A stretch of DNA of 64,000 bases from Cycas panzhihuaensis. Its lineage: Eukaryota > Cycadophyta. The notes under the pieces were generated by a model that was not told the DNA's origin, ran no database searches, and saw only the letters and a list, made by a program, of their open reading frames with translations. The stretch's first letter is position 1. Every line of letters begins with the position of its first letter. The translations under genes and the position numbers were made by a program. Location: assembly GCA_023213395.1 (NCBI GenBank), contig CM041465.1:196671741-196735740 (forward strand). The letters run 5' to 3'. Positions 22,241 to 34,600 of this stretch are shown here, piece by piece.

Positions 22241-22610
22241 CAATATAAGTTACAACCTCAATTTTATGGGCCTTACAAAATTCTCAAGAAGATTGGTGAA
22301 GTTGCATATGCCTTGGACTTACCACCACTATCAAGGATCCATAATGTCTTTCATATTTCATGTCTCAAGAAGGTAATTGGGCAACAAGTACAAGTTCAAA
22401 AAGAATTACCTATATTAAATGAGGAGGGGCAACTTCAACTCATTCCAGAATGTATCATTGACCAAAGAATTCGACATCTACGATCCAGACAAATCATTGA
22501 GTATCTCATCAAATGGAAACAACTTCCACGAGAAAATGCAACCTGGGAGAATGAACAATTTGTCCTAGAGCACCCTGAGATCACCAAGCTTTTAGGGCAA
22601 AGCTTTTTTA
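22241..22610 (+). pseudogene. Element A integrase C-terminal region with chromodomain
   Basis: The reading frame from 22313 has FHISCLKKVIGQQVQV, a linker, then IEYLIKWKQLPRENATWEN (about 22495-22553) and EHPEITKLLG, the chromodomain signature of chromoviruses. The known role of this domain is to direct integration to particular chromatin marks. It ends just before the polypurine tract. Confidence 0.9.
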
Positions 22611-22622
22611 AGTGGGGGACTT
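22611..22622 (+). other. Element A polypurine tract
   Basis: agtgggggac followed by tt directly upstream of the 3' LTR; plus-strand primer site. Confidence 0.85.
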
Positions 22623-23003
22623 TGTTAGGGATCCAACCCCTAACTTACCTTCTCTTATATTCTCTTATATCTTGTACTTCTTCTCTCTCTTATATCTTTA
22701 TTTCTTCTACTTCTTCCCTTTTCTTAATATCCCACATACATAAGTAAAAGGTTGTGTAGTGGTCATTGAGTACTATATATATTCATATAATATCCCACAT
22801 GCATAAGAATGTGGTTGAGTAGTAAGCATAGAGACATATATATATTTGTGTAATCCTTAGGGTATGGTATCTTGAATATCATTATTATTTGCATGTAATT
22901 GGGAGGTTACCCCCTCGAAGGGTATTGCAATACAAGTGCTCTTTTGGAGTTATTTGCTTATTATATTAGTATGCAATTATCATTAAGGAGTGGTATCTTA
23001 CCA
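22623..23003 (+). repeat. Element A 3' LTR (381 bp)
   Basis: Same length as 168-548, with the same 63-bp duplication at 22726-22851. Followed by target duplication CCCTC at 23004-23008. Confidence 0.96.
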
Positions 23004-23008
23004 CCCTC

Positions 23009-23794
23009 CTTAACATCTGTAGGGAGTGCTTGCTTCATCCTCTATCTAGTTATGAGTTCTAACTTAGAACCTCTTCTATAGAGGAGCATAGCACTCTTTC
23101 CGTATCTAGGGAACCACACATGGTTACTCCTATCTCATGTGTGGACTCCCGCACTCCTTCACCATCTACTCCCCACGCCTTATCATCTTCCTTAGATGAT
23201 GAGGATATGGATCCTCCTATTCCACAACATAGGAGGATGGCTTCTAACTATTTCGAGGAGTCTCTAGATTACGTGGAGTGGTAGTTTAATCATTATAGGC
23301 CCATCGCTCCCCCTTCATCACCTCTAAGCAAGACTATCCATGGGATAGATTATTTTGAGAATGATGAGGCTCTATTAGAGAATCTAGCAAGTTCCATGCC
23401 CAACCTCCCTGTTGATCATCATAAGCTTGGTTTTCAGAAGATCTTAGTCTTAGGGTCATCCCTAGCCAACCCAAATCACTCTAGCACTCCTTTACCTCCC
23501 TTTATTGACCAAGCCCCCCTCCATTTTGAATAGGGAAATGCCATGTGCATGGGGGCAACTAAAGATATCACCCTTGTCCTTATTAAGGTCATAAAGATTA
23601 GAGTGGAATATTCACTTAAGGAAGTGGAGGAGTATACCCTCCTTTTCCAAGAGTTTCATGATGTATTTATGTGGGATTATTCAAACATGAAGGGTATAGA
23701 TCCCTCTATTGTCACCCATTACCTCACAACCATTCTATACACCCACCTCATACAATAAAAATAACACCCTTTCCATCCCAAACTATCTACTACA
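23009..23794 (+). pseudogene. Element E protease-RT linker
   Basis: Resumes E after element A. IDYFENDEALLENLASSMPNL and GNAMCMGATKDITLVLIKVIKI correspond to the same linker in B (8985-9250) and C. Frame is broken at several places (stops near 23282 and 23533). Confidence 0.85.
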
Positions 23795-24360
23795 GTGAAA
23801 ATGGAAGTGAAAAAACTCCTAGATGCAAGACTAATCACTTCCATCAACTATCCCAAGTGGGTTTCCAATATTTTTCCCATTACTAAAAAGAATAGGACGA
23901 TCTATATTTGTGTTAACTTCCAAGACATAAACAATGTATGCCCCAAAGAGAACTTCCCTCTCCTATTCATCGATCAAATCATTAATCGAATAGCCAGTTT
24001 CAAAGTTATGTCTTTGATGGATGGCTTCTCTAGATATAACCAGATACAAATATCCCTTGAAGACCATCACAAAATAGCCTTCACAACTCCATGGGGCATG
24101 TTTGCCTACAAGGTAATGCCTTTTAGACTAAAGAATACAAGCATCACTTATCAAAGGGTGATGCAATTTGTCTTCCACGACCTCATAAATAAGACTCTTG
24201 AGGTTTTTATGGATGACATGATGGGCCTCTCCCATAAGAAATCTAATTACCCTGAGGATTTATGTGTTATCTTCATATGATGCTGCAAATACCATGTTAG
24301 CTTGAAACTGCTCAAATGGATGTTCATGACAAGCTCTTAGGCTTCCTTGTCTCTAAACAA
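23795..24360 (+). pseudogene. Element E reverse transcriptase
   Basis: Open for 161 codons: VKKLLDARLITSINYPKWVS, ICVNFQDINNVCPKENF (Asp of VDF replaced by Asn), MSLMDGFSRYNQI, TTPWGMFAYKVMPF and the catalytic FMDDMMG near 24206. Stop at 24278; the thumb continues shifted to KLLGFLVSKQ. Confidence 0.92.
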
Positions 24361-25140
24361 AGGATCTAGATTGACCCTCACAAGGTCAAAGCTATTCTTG
24401 ACATGCCTCCACCCAAAACACAATGCCAAATTAAGTCATTTTTGGGCAGGTTGGGTTTCTTTAGGCATTTCCTGGCTAATTTTTCCATAAATACCAAACC
24501 CTTAACTAACTTGTTAAAGAAGGGAGGCCCATTTGTATGGTCTACCAAAGCTCAGGAAGCATTCTAAGAGCTCAAAAAATCCTTGTCTTGTACCCTAATT
24601 TTGGTGCCCTTTATCTTTGATTTCCCATTCATCCTTTATACCTCAGCCACTTATGAGTCCTTGGGAGTCATACTAGCCCAAGAAGACAATTCAAGAACCA
24701 AGTGTGCCATGTATTTCATCGATCATATATTAGTTGCAACTGAGCTTAACTATTCCCCCATCAAAAAGGAATACCTAACCTTAGTCCATATGACCAATAA
24801 ATTCATACATTACCTTCTTAGAAATACCACTCATGTGATTATGTAATCTAATCCACTAAGGTACCTTTTGACTTAGTCTGACTTGACTAGGAGGATAAGT
24901 AAATGAGTTGTCCTCCTTTAGGAATATGACCTCAAAATCATTAATAGGAAATCAAAGAAAGGAATGGTGGTTACTGAGTAACTAGTTGATGCCCCCATTC
25001 CTAACCCTTTGAACCTTCTAGTTGATGATTCCTCACCCAATGAGCCTATCTTAACCATCTAAGACTCGTCACCCCATCTACTAGCTAATAGTAAATGGAA
25101 TGGGGATATCATGCAATATCTTACCTAGTAGTTATACCCT
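24361..25140 (+). pseudogene. Element E RT connection and pol RNase H
   Basis: CQIKSFLGRLGFFRHFLANF-like connection, then FPFILYTSATYESLGVILAQ, MYFIDHIL and YSPIKKEYLTLVHMTNKFIHYLL. As in B and C, the first-strand catalytic Asp is not present (YTSATYES). Many stops; decay is advanced. Confidence 0.85.
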
Positions 25141-26323
25141 CTTAATGCTAGTGATAAGGTAAGGTCATGTGTTAGGGATATAGCTAGATAATACTTCATT
25201 ATAGAAGAGGTATTGTATAAGAGATCATTTGATGGGATCCTCCTTCTCTGTGTTAACCCTTACGAAGTGAACCAAATCCTCAATAAATGTCATAATGGAA
25301 TTTCTGGAGGCCATTTTGGGGGTTAATACATGGCCTAGAGGATCTTCAGATGGGTTATTATGGGCTATCCCTCTTCAAGGATGCTCGTGCTTATGCATTG
25401 CATTATCAAAGATGCCAAGAGTACTAATGTCATTCATTCATCTTCTGAGGCTCTACATCCTATCATTTCCCCGTGGCCCTTTTCCCAATGGGGATTAGAC
25501 CTTATTAGAGCTATAACTCCACCCTCATCATCGCATCAGAAATAATGGAATACTTTACCAAATGGGCTAAAGTAGCCCCATTATCATCTACCACTAGTAA
25601 GACCATTGCCACCTTTATCCATCAGCACATTAGTTGTTGATTCGGGGTTCCAGACATCCTAATCACAGATAATGGCATACCTTTTTACAATAAGGAAATG
25701 GATGATCTGTGTGGGAAGTTCAAGATATCCCACAAGACCTCCTCTCATTATTATCCCTAGGCTAATGGCTAAATTGAATCTTTCAACAAAATCCTCATTA
25801 ATATTTTAAAGAAAACAGTTGCCCAATCCCAAAGAGATTGGCACCTTTAACTCCCTTCCACTTTGTGGGCTTATCGTACTTCCATTCGCATGACAACTGG
25901 GATGACCTCATTCTCCCTTGTGTATGGGACCAAAGTGGTCCTCCCTTTGGAAGTCAAGATCCCCTCCTTATGAGTCTCTCTTCGAGGTCTTATTAATAAG
26001 GAGTCATACCACTAGGCCTGCCTCGTTGATCTTGAAGCCTTAGATGAGAAACGATTAGTGGCTTACTAAGTGAACCTCACCTCTAAAGTTAAGGCATGAA
26101 GGACATATAACAAATGTCTTCATTCTCACCCTCTAAACCCTAGGAACCATGTCCTCAAGCTTGAATACCTCCATGATCATTTATCCAAGTTTAGGCATAG
26201 GTGGGTTAGCCCTTTCGTCATTCTTGAGAGTCTCAAAAATGGCACGTATAGGATAGCAACATTAGAGGGTATTGAATTCGAGAAAGCCATGAATGGCAAG
26301 TTTCTAAAGAAGTTTTATATGTA
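25141..26323 (+). pseudogene. Element E integrase
   Basis: The zinc region is visible in pieces at 25275-25430. The core has WGLDLIRAITPPSSS, ILITDNGIPFYN and the ESFNK motif near 25785; all three acids are readable but in shifting frames with many stops. The C-terminal motif AMNGKFLKKFYM ends at 26323, matching the B and C ends (NGKFLKKFYA). Confidence 0.88.
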
Positions 26324-26387
26324 ACCTTTTCTACTTCTAAGCAAAAATAGACACACACATCTTTCACTCTGAAATAAGCCTAAACTA

Positions 26388-26445
26388 CCTCTCTAAGCAT
26401 ACCATTGTTCCTATTAGTCAAAGGTGTAATGATTGTTTAGAGTGG
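26388..26445 (+). other. Conserved foldback downstream of integrase (element E)
   Basis: Arms cctctctaagca (26388-26399) and tgtttagagtgg (26434-26445) pair at 11 of 12 positions including one G-U. Compared with B, positions 5, 6, 11 and 12 have changed on both arms and still pair. The spacer 26446-27129 after it is AT-rich and non-coding. Confidence 0.65.
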
Positions 26446-27129
26446 ATTTCTATCCTCCTTATTTCATTATTTGTGTTGCATCTTTGCATCTACTTTCTAA
26501 GGGCGGCCTTCTATTCCTCTAGTTAGGTGAGTGGACCTCATTTGATTTTGAGCAAGGAGTCACTTACCAACCTAGGCCCTTTTTTTAAGGTATTTGTACC
26601 CCTTACTATTGCTTCCTTAGTATATCCACCTCTTTCCATCCCAAGAATGGGCGTGGTGCCCTCACCTAGTCTCACGCGTAATTGTCCATATACATGGTGA
26701 TCGTATGTGCCTAGTAAGAGTGTGGTATCATATGAAAGGAAGCATGTGAGTATCATCTACATATAATATAACCAAAACCATAACATAACAATCAAATTAA
26801 GCTATCTAAATGCATAATCCCTTATGCATCGATGCACCTATATCTATATATGCTCATATCTATCTCTACATATCATATAAACAAAATAAACTATAATAAC
26901 AACACCACAAACAAAAATAATAGCATAATAGACATATAAACAGCATTACTATGTATCAAAATAGGGTAACAATGTATCCCCTATCTATATATATACAAAA
27001 TTATATGGTACATCAAAATCATATAGTATATCAAAATCATATGGTATATCATCTAGGAAGTATACCCTAGGAAGCTAAAATCTTTACAGGGAGGAGTAAA
27101 ATCATATATCTACATGTGATGAAAACTCC

Positions 27130-29000
27130 CTAGATGATCGAAGCTTTCCTATTAAAGTATATAGTGTACAAAATCTTCTAGATTCCATTCCCTTAAGGGG
27201 TGCCTCCCTCATCTACTTGATCCCTTGCTAATGACCACATCCCTCCTAAGCTCCTCCCTCACCTCTGTGAGGTCCCCACCTCGCTCTCTTCATATCGGGG
27301 CCTCCGCTAGGTTGTGGTGGTCGTATATGTCCTACTATGCAATGACCTAGCTACTATCTGATTGACCAATTGGTCATAGTGATCTTGGAGGTAGTCCCTC
27401 TCAACTAGGATATGATCCCTCTTAATTGCCAGGCAATCCTATTCCTTCTTTGGCCCATGAAGTCTTTCCTCCAATATAGCAACATGTACCTAGCTCCTGG
27501 CACCTCCCTTTTCTCCTCTTGGCTAGGCCTCCAACCCTCATATCTAACCTTATAGTAAGTCTCTCTCTACCTACAATTGATCCCTCTCCACCTGTAGACC
27601 ATCCTGGGCATGTTGTAGTTGACCCACTCTCGCTTGGAGCTCCTCAGACTCCATCGCCCATATGTCCAGAGCTCAAATCAAAGGGGCAAACACTGTTGTA
27701 TGTGGCCCCACTAATTGAGGCTCCTCAATCTCCAGAATAGGAGGTTGTCCCTCCTTATAGACTTAAAGAAATAACTTGTGGACAACTAGCTCTAGCAACC
27801 TTGCCATTTTAGCACCATGTACCAAGCTATAAACACCATATGTCAGTCTAAAATATATACAAAAGCATCAAAACATAAGTATAGGTATCAAGGGAAGTAG
27901 TGAATGATCAAATAAAAGCTAAAGTTAGAATCAAGGGAGAGTCTTAATTCTTTGGATGACTAGCTCCTCCTCTTGTACAATCTCCTCCTCTACTATTTCT
28001 CCCTCTATTGCTGCCTCTATCTCCTTAACCCCTGGTAGGACCTCCTCACCCACCTCGTAAGCTACCAGGGTGTCTCCTCCCTCTACTCCCTCCTCACTAA
28101 GGACCTCTCTATCTGTTATGGCTATTGTTGCATTTGTCGCCACCACCATGGCTATAACTACTGTTGGAAATCTATCGATAACTCCCTTTCCTACTAGCCC
28201 CATTGGCCATGTTCTCATCTCTACCATCATCTAGCTTGTCCCCTAGCTCTCCTCCATCATCATCACGCTCTGAATGGATCACTCAGTATGGATCTACTGT
28301 GTTGTCTGTAAGTGTGAGGAGATCTAGTGATATGGCTGCCCCCAGATGCCTCATGTGTACATAGTCCTTAGTATCCTTGGATCATATCTGCCATCGATAG
28401 ACTATGGGAGCTCTAGTCGATATAGGGTGGGGCTCTCCTAGTGGAGCCACTCCTCTAAAGTGGTCAAAAAACTAGCACTAGAGTAGTGTGCAATATAAGC
28501 AACATCCCCTTCTAATTACTCTAATCTGGTCCAGCTATGCCATGATGTTAGCTACTATCAAAGCAGCCTAATTAAACCTCTCCCTGGCCTTACATCATCA
28601 AATAGTAGTCATCTAGCCTCTGGGTATATCTCTATAATTTTGTTTCTGGGATATCTAAAATAGAACAGCTAGTATAATGAGTTTCCTCATTCGAGTAACT
28701 CTTGAGAGAACTAATGCCTATATCGATACCCCTATATAGTCCCATCGACTCTTATTAGTGAAGAACTAAGCTGCCTCCCTATAAGTGGCATCTATATTAG
28801 GTAGAGTGCCCAAAGAAGCTAGAATACCCCCAGCCGGCACCCTTAGTATCCTCTTGATATCCCCAGGTGTAATGGCAACGTCCCCTACTCATCGTCTTGG
28901 TTTGGACGACTGTCTCCTCATCTCAATCCAATGGTTAGATCTCCCAGTGTGTGCTCGTGTAGGGTAGCGAAGCCCTACTGCTCAGGTAGAAGGGCTCTAG
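27130..29000 (-). pseudogene. Element E antisense gene remnant
   Basis: Opposite strand to pol, at the same place as in B and C. 28230-27931 reads as a Val/Glu-rich acidic linker. Upstream, minus-strand codons near 28880-28790 recall the VTPGDI...LGVP core of the plant mobile domain. Exon 1 and the first intron are not recognisable; sequence seems deleted around 28880-28960. Heavily decayed, so no product is claimed. Confidence 0.55.
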
Positions 29001-29615
29001 ATTGCACAAGGAGCCCATGAAAATGAAATCCATTCTCACCTCCTTGCCCCTTTTATTCATGAGGCCTCTCGAGGTGTCACCTCTATTTCCTCTAATGTGA
29101 TAGCCCTTAGTATCAGTTTTTCACCCCTATTCTCTTTACCTTTAGGGTCTAACCCTTGTTTTACTCCTAGAGCCTCCTTTTTACCTCTTTCTCACATGTT
29201 TATTATAAACCTTTTTAGCTCCATAGAGGCTCATTTGTCTCATTTTTTATGCCACTCTAAAACATTATCATGTTTATACTCTTTTAGCTTGTTTTGACAT
29301 CCTGGATCTATTTTTTCCATCTATTTAAGCTCTTGAGGCTCCTAGGGGGAGCTCCTCCTCCTTCTTAGGCCTTCGTCGACTCTTTCATGATCCTCAGGAG
29401 TGTTGAAAGAGCATGTTTACTAGCCTATTCTTGCCCCTTTCATTGAGTAGGCCTTCCACAAGCCTAGTAGCTTATTCCCAGGGCTCTTCTATCCTTTCAC
29501 ACATGATATATCCAATTATTTCAAACTATTGTAGCCCCATTACTACCCTTTCTCCACCTCGATAGTGTTGTCACTAGTTCTTTTTTGATTTTATCTAAAT
29601 TCCCCTCCTCTCACC
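29001..29615 (+). other. Element E upstream region of second RNase H
   Basis: Corresponds to 15150-15732 of B. AT-rich, no conserved ORF; the TATA box found in B and C is not intact (ccttgccccttttattcat near 29041-29060). Confidence 0.5.
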
Positions 29616-30040
29616 ATGGTTCTACTCATTTTCACTAATGGTGGTAGTCATGACAACCTCGGGCCTTCCACAACTGCATGGATCCTCTGTGATCCCTTTG
29701 GAAATGACTACATGCACTCTAGAGTCTACTTACCTAAGGCTATAAATAATGAGGTTGAATACATAACTATTATTGAAGCCCTCATTAATGCACTTTACTT
29801 TTACCATGGCCCTATTATCCTCCATTATGACTCTTAGATCATCATGTCATAGTTAATCCAAGTTTACAAGTTCATTGCCCATGATTGAGATCCCTCGCAT
29901 CGACTGCCAAGCCATTGCTATCCCTCTTTCCTCCATGGATATCCAATATATTCCCTGAGATCTGAATGTTGAGGCAGAGAGGATCATCTGCCACATCCTT
30001 GAGCATCATCTTCCCCTCCTCAATGACCCTTTCTAGGCAA
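29616..30040 (+). pseudogene. Element E second RNase H
   Basis: ATG at 29616, as in C. MVLLIFTNGGS (DGG changed to NGG), GPSTTAWIL, KAINNEVEYITIIEAL and LHYDS, with a stop at 29837. The later part is shifted but LNVEAERII is visible near 29967. It confirms that the second RNase H after integrase was ancestral to the family. Confidence 0.8.
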
Positions 30041-30535
30041 CCCAATGGGTTAGTTCACCATACAAACTTTTAGATCATCATTCACTCTTCATTGTGACTA
30101 TCCTCACACCTCCAAAAGTAAGCCACTAATAAGATTAAACTATGGTAACCATAAGTTTGATTCTTTGCTCTACTTTTGTACCATCTATGGCATGATTTTT
30201 TTTCATATTGACTCTTCATATGTACAAATTTTTAGGTTCATATCCACTTATCGATTATGTTCATCACTCCAGATAGCACTCATATTGCACATGAGGGTGA
30301 TGGGGGCAACTCCTCCCATCTCCCCTTTCTTTCATACTACACTCTAGGGTGACATATAGGCAACCCCCACACTACTCTATCTCTACTTCTATTCATGTGA
30401 TCCATCATGGCATTTGCCACTCCCTTTACATGACAACATACTTACATTAGCAGATGCTACTAACTCTTTTGTGTTGATAGTATTCACCATCATCATACAC
30501 TTCTAAGTGATGAGGTTCTACTGCCAAGGGGGTAG
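30041..30535 (+). other. Element E 3' untranslated region and polypurine tract
   Basis: Non-coding; ends with tgccaagggggtag (30522-30535), the least decayed polypurine tract of the three Tat elements, immediately before the LTR. Confidence 0.75.
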
Positions 30536-31668
30536 TGTTTCCTAGCTATTGGGAATAGGCAAGAGTGACACCTCTTAGGTAAGCATAGGTATACATCTCC
30601 ACCTCTTTCCCCATTCACTTTGATGGCATGATGAGATGTATTTACGATTCCAGTGACATGACATGGTTGTATAAATTATTTTGATGACTAGTTTGCTTAC
30701 CTAATACTTACCTATGACTATATTTCAGCCTATCATGACCCAGGACCATGGTCTTATGGCACTACATAACTCCAAGAGATACCTCCCTAGAGTTTGTGAG
30801 TATACGTGGGCCCCCGTAGCCCACTTTGACTCATTTCTAGCCTATTGTGTGGTCCCCATGGTGGGTACTTAATTTACTTACCCACTTACACAATTTTACA
30901 TCATTATTAATGCTTAGTCTTCACCCTCTTTACATATTTAAGAAGCCTAACCATTGCTTAGAGCACATAAAAGACCCTTACTAGTCCACCAAACTCTGCT
31001 TTTATACCTTGGGACTGATATTTTGGGGACTTCCTAGGTCTTTTTTTTCTTTTTCTATGTTTTCTCACACCACTACAAAATTTACAATACCATGGTAATA
31101 TTTGTGGTACCATGAAGTTTGTGATGGGGTGACTATTCATTAGTTACAAATATCATATTTGCATTTATTTCAAATCTAACACATGGCATAGGTACTTTCC
31201 CACCTAAGCTAAACCCTAACCCCCTCCAAAAACCTAATTAGGACGTAAAAACCTAATTTCAAACTCATTCTTATACTCTTATGAATAAAAAATAACTCTC
31301 TTCTCATACTCTCATTCTCCTTCTCTTGCTCTAAGTTCTGTAAGGGCAAAACCCTAGTTCATAGGTCCAAACCAAGCTCTTCTTAGTGAGATCATTCTCC
31401 TCTTGTACTTAACCAAGTAGTAGCAACTGGTTCCCTTAGATTAAGGGCACTTTCCTGCTCCAAAAGGGCCTACTTGACCAAAGGGAAACAAGTTTTTGGG
31501 CTCCATCTCCATTGGTAGCAAGGTAATTTCTTATTTGAATAAGCTTTAATAGTTAAAAGTAAGCTGTCCTCCTTTATTTCTCTCTTTAATCTATTTTACT
31601 TCTGATTTTATCCATTTGCATGTTGTTTTCCACATATTTTCTTTAATTTTTATTAAGCAAAAGAGAGG

Positions 31669-34600
31669 TGAAACGCTCGCTACAGGGCGGTGATCCTACG
31701 TTAAGCAAAGGGGTATAAAAAGGCGCTATGCTAAGCTTGTTTCCATATCGGAATGGACTTCGACACATCGACTGTGTTTGTGCGGTATATGCCTTTACTT
31801 TGCTTACTTATGATCGTTGCGAATTGGGAATGGTTTGATTGACATGTGCCCGTCCATATGCACTGTTTGATTGCTTGTTCATTATGCATGTGCCTAACGG
31901 CACCTTTTAGCCTATGACGACTCACGGGGCATTCATCGTGAATGCGACACCGTATGGCGTACAACCACCCACGACGTCTCCATGGTCTTTCGGGATGCTT
32001 TTGCCACTGTTTATGCGTGTTATACAAGGCCGCTTATGTTGCAAACCCTTTCTAAGCTGGTTTAACCCTTGGTTAGGTCTTTTGCACCGTTTGAGCACAT
32101 GCCCATGACCTAAAACCGCTCTTGACTAATGTATTTTGAGTTTAACTTATGATTTTACCTTAAAGACCGATTTCTTACTTTAATTTTCTGTTTTTTGTTT
32201 CTGCATCATGCAGAAATTAAGCAAGACTGCTGGAGTTCAAGCAGACCAAGGCATCTGCGATAAACTTAGCTGCACCGCTAAGTTTATCGTGACGATCGCT
32301 TAAAATTTAAAAGAGAAACCACGCGACGATGGCGCGATTTTTCGCCGCTGCGTGGCTCTCAATTGGAGGCGCGAGGGCCCCCAACGTTCACTTGCTTCAC
32401 TCAAGACATAAAACCATTTTTTCATTCATTGGCTTCATTATTCACCTCACTTTTCAACTTTCCTAGAGCATTTTCTTCACAAAGAGACAAAGAACAAAAG
32501 CGATGATAAGAGACATCTTTCTACACTGTGGGACGAGGCATCAAGGGCTGCTATCATTTGGAGATACAGGCCATTCCGCCCCTACGAGCCCCAATACAAG
32601 CATCCCTCCTCTTCACACACATTGAAAGCTTCCAAGAGGATTTTGCACCAAGAAAGATCATCAGACGGAGCCATTTCCATCTCATTTTCTTGCATGAGGC
32701 TCTACCATCTCTTACTCTTGCAAGAGGCATGCAACATCACCTCATAGGCATCTCTTGGACCGCCCAAGTGCCAAGGACCTACATGCTCTCATTTCTCACC
32801 ATTAGAGGTATTTGGTGTCATTTCTTAAGTGTTTTTGCTTGCTTTTTGTATTATTTTACTTGCAACTCTTTGCTTCCTTTTGTATATGTATTCTCTTGGT
32901 TTCCCCTTAGCCATTTGATGCAAGGAACCATAGTATTTGTGGCCTATTAGAGTGTTACCCAAGGATAGGCTTAGTTTCCCATTTTTCTTCCACTCATCCT
33001 TCTTCTCCCATCATTCTCTTTCGCCATTTCTTGGGCAAACCAAAGATAAAGGGTTACACGAGGGTTTGAGGGAGATAGGCGGTTCCGTCCCCCATTGCCG
33101 CCCTACTCCCCAAGGGTTAGTCCTTTTCTTCTCCCCTTTATCTCCCGCTTTCTTAAGAAATAGGGCTAGAGAGGCTTTGGAGAATCGGTTGAGTGCTTAC
33201 TTTGGCTTATGCTACGTTGCTCCATGATCCTTCTTGTCGCATGCTAGCATCATTTCCCTTACATTCTGTGGAGACCTCTCGCGGGTGAGTTAGCCATCCC
33301 GAGGCTATACTCAAACCCATTCGGGTGCTTTGTGGTGTATGACCCTGGCATGCCTGTCATATGACGTTGTTTCTTTTATTGCATGATAGTGCTTAACTAT
33401 GTCCTTTTAGCTTAGTTTGCTTTACTTGCAACATATATACATATATCTTTTGTATCTCGTAGCCCCTCTTTCGAGAGGAAGGTATTCTGCTTATTTGCTC
33501 GAGCGTTGCTCAGACGAGGGGACGCATAAGGTCGACCCACTGCCGGTCGACACTTGCTTGGTACGTTCTCCCTTTTGTTTATGTCGCTTTGAGCTTTATT
33601 TTCTATCGTTTCAGTTTAGTTAGTGTTTATTTGCTTTCGGGGAGGTAAGTGATCCCCCATCACCGCTATGACCGACGCCGCATACGAGGAGGACGACGGA
33701 GGAAGCGCAACTGTGACGGGCACTGCGTCTCGGCAACCGCCGGATCCAGGTATTCTCCGCTCACCTTCCATACTCTTTTTTCGTGCTCTTACGTTTCTTT
33801 ACACTTGCTTCAGTAGTTAAAGAACATAAGAAAAAGGGGAAGAAATAACTATTTATTTTGTACTTGCTTTTACTCGCATTTGCTTTACTTGTACCTTTCT
33901 TTGCTATACCAGCGTATTATGGTATTTGAGATCCTTTGACCGATCCCTCCTTAACCGCTCTTGCATATATCTTACTGCGACACGCTTTGGTTGGTTACCC
34001 TTCGCTTTCTCACCGCCTTGAGAAGTAGCGGCGACGAGTTCCCTTTCCCTTCCCGGCCATCCAAGGGTAGGAGGGCCTCGCCTGCACGGCCACTGGAAGC
34101 AACCAGCACCTTGCCTGCATCCGCGCCCGGCCAAGACGGACGTCCGCGAGGTATGATCCTCGTTCTTTAGCCTATCGCCACATGGTTTTGTGCCCTTCCC
34201 GCCAGGCGTTGGATCATTGCCGTGGAGAGCGTTTCACTAACTAAGCGACAATGAGGATCTCACCCGCAGACGTCCCGTGTGCTAGAGCGCAGTTCGGATC
34301 GCAAGGTGCTGGTTGCTTCCGGATAACTGCAGGTAAAAACAAGGCCTTCCTACCCTTCGGATGGCCGGGAAGGAAAGGAAACGCCTCGCGCGTTGTGTCT
34401 TCTCAAGGCAATGAGAAGGCAACGAAGGCAAGGGGCAACTAATCCAATATGCAAGCAGATGTGGCAACAGGGTAGCTTGGGTACAACACAAGTGGGTTAC
34501 CTACGCTATGCTATGTAAAGCAGGAAAATAGTGCAAGAAAATAAATGTTTTTCCCCCTTTTATCCTTTATGTTCTTTTATCTTTTCTTATATATTTAGAC

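Larger units (their letters stand above)
168..23003 (+). mobile_element. Element A: chromodomain Ty3/gypsy retrotransposon, interrupted by element B
   Basis: Two 381-bp LTRs (168-548, 22623-23003) begin TGTTAGGG and end TACCA, flanked by the perfect duplication CCCTC (163-167, 23004-23008). A primer site of initiator-Met type follows the 5' LTR and a purine tract precedes the 3' LTR. Gag, protease, RT, RNase H, integrase and a chromodomain occur in Ty3/gypsy order once B (2484-19265) is ignored. The chromodomain and short LTRs suggest a chromovirus, perhaps Reina- or Galadriel-like; the clade is not settled. All ORFs are broken. Confidence 0.95.
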
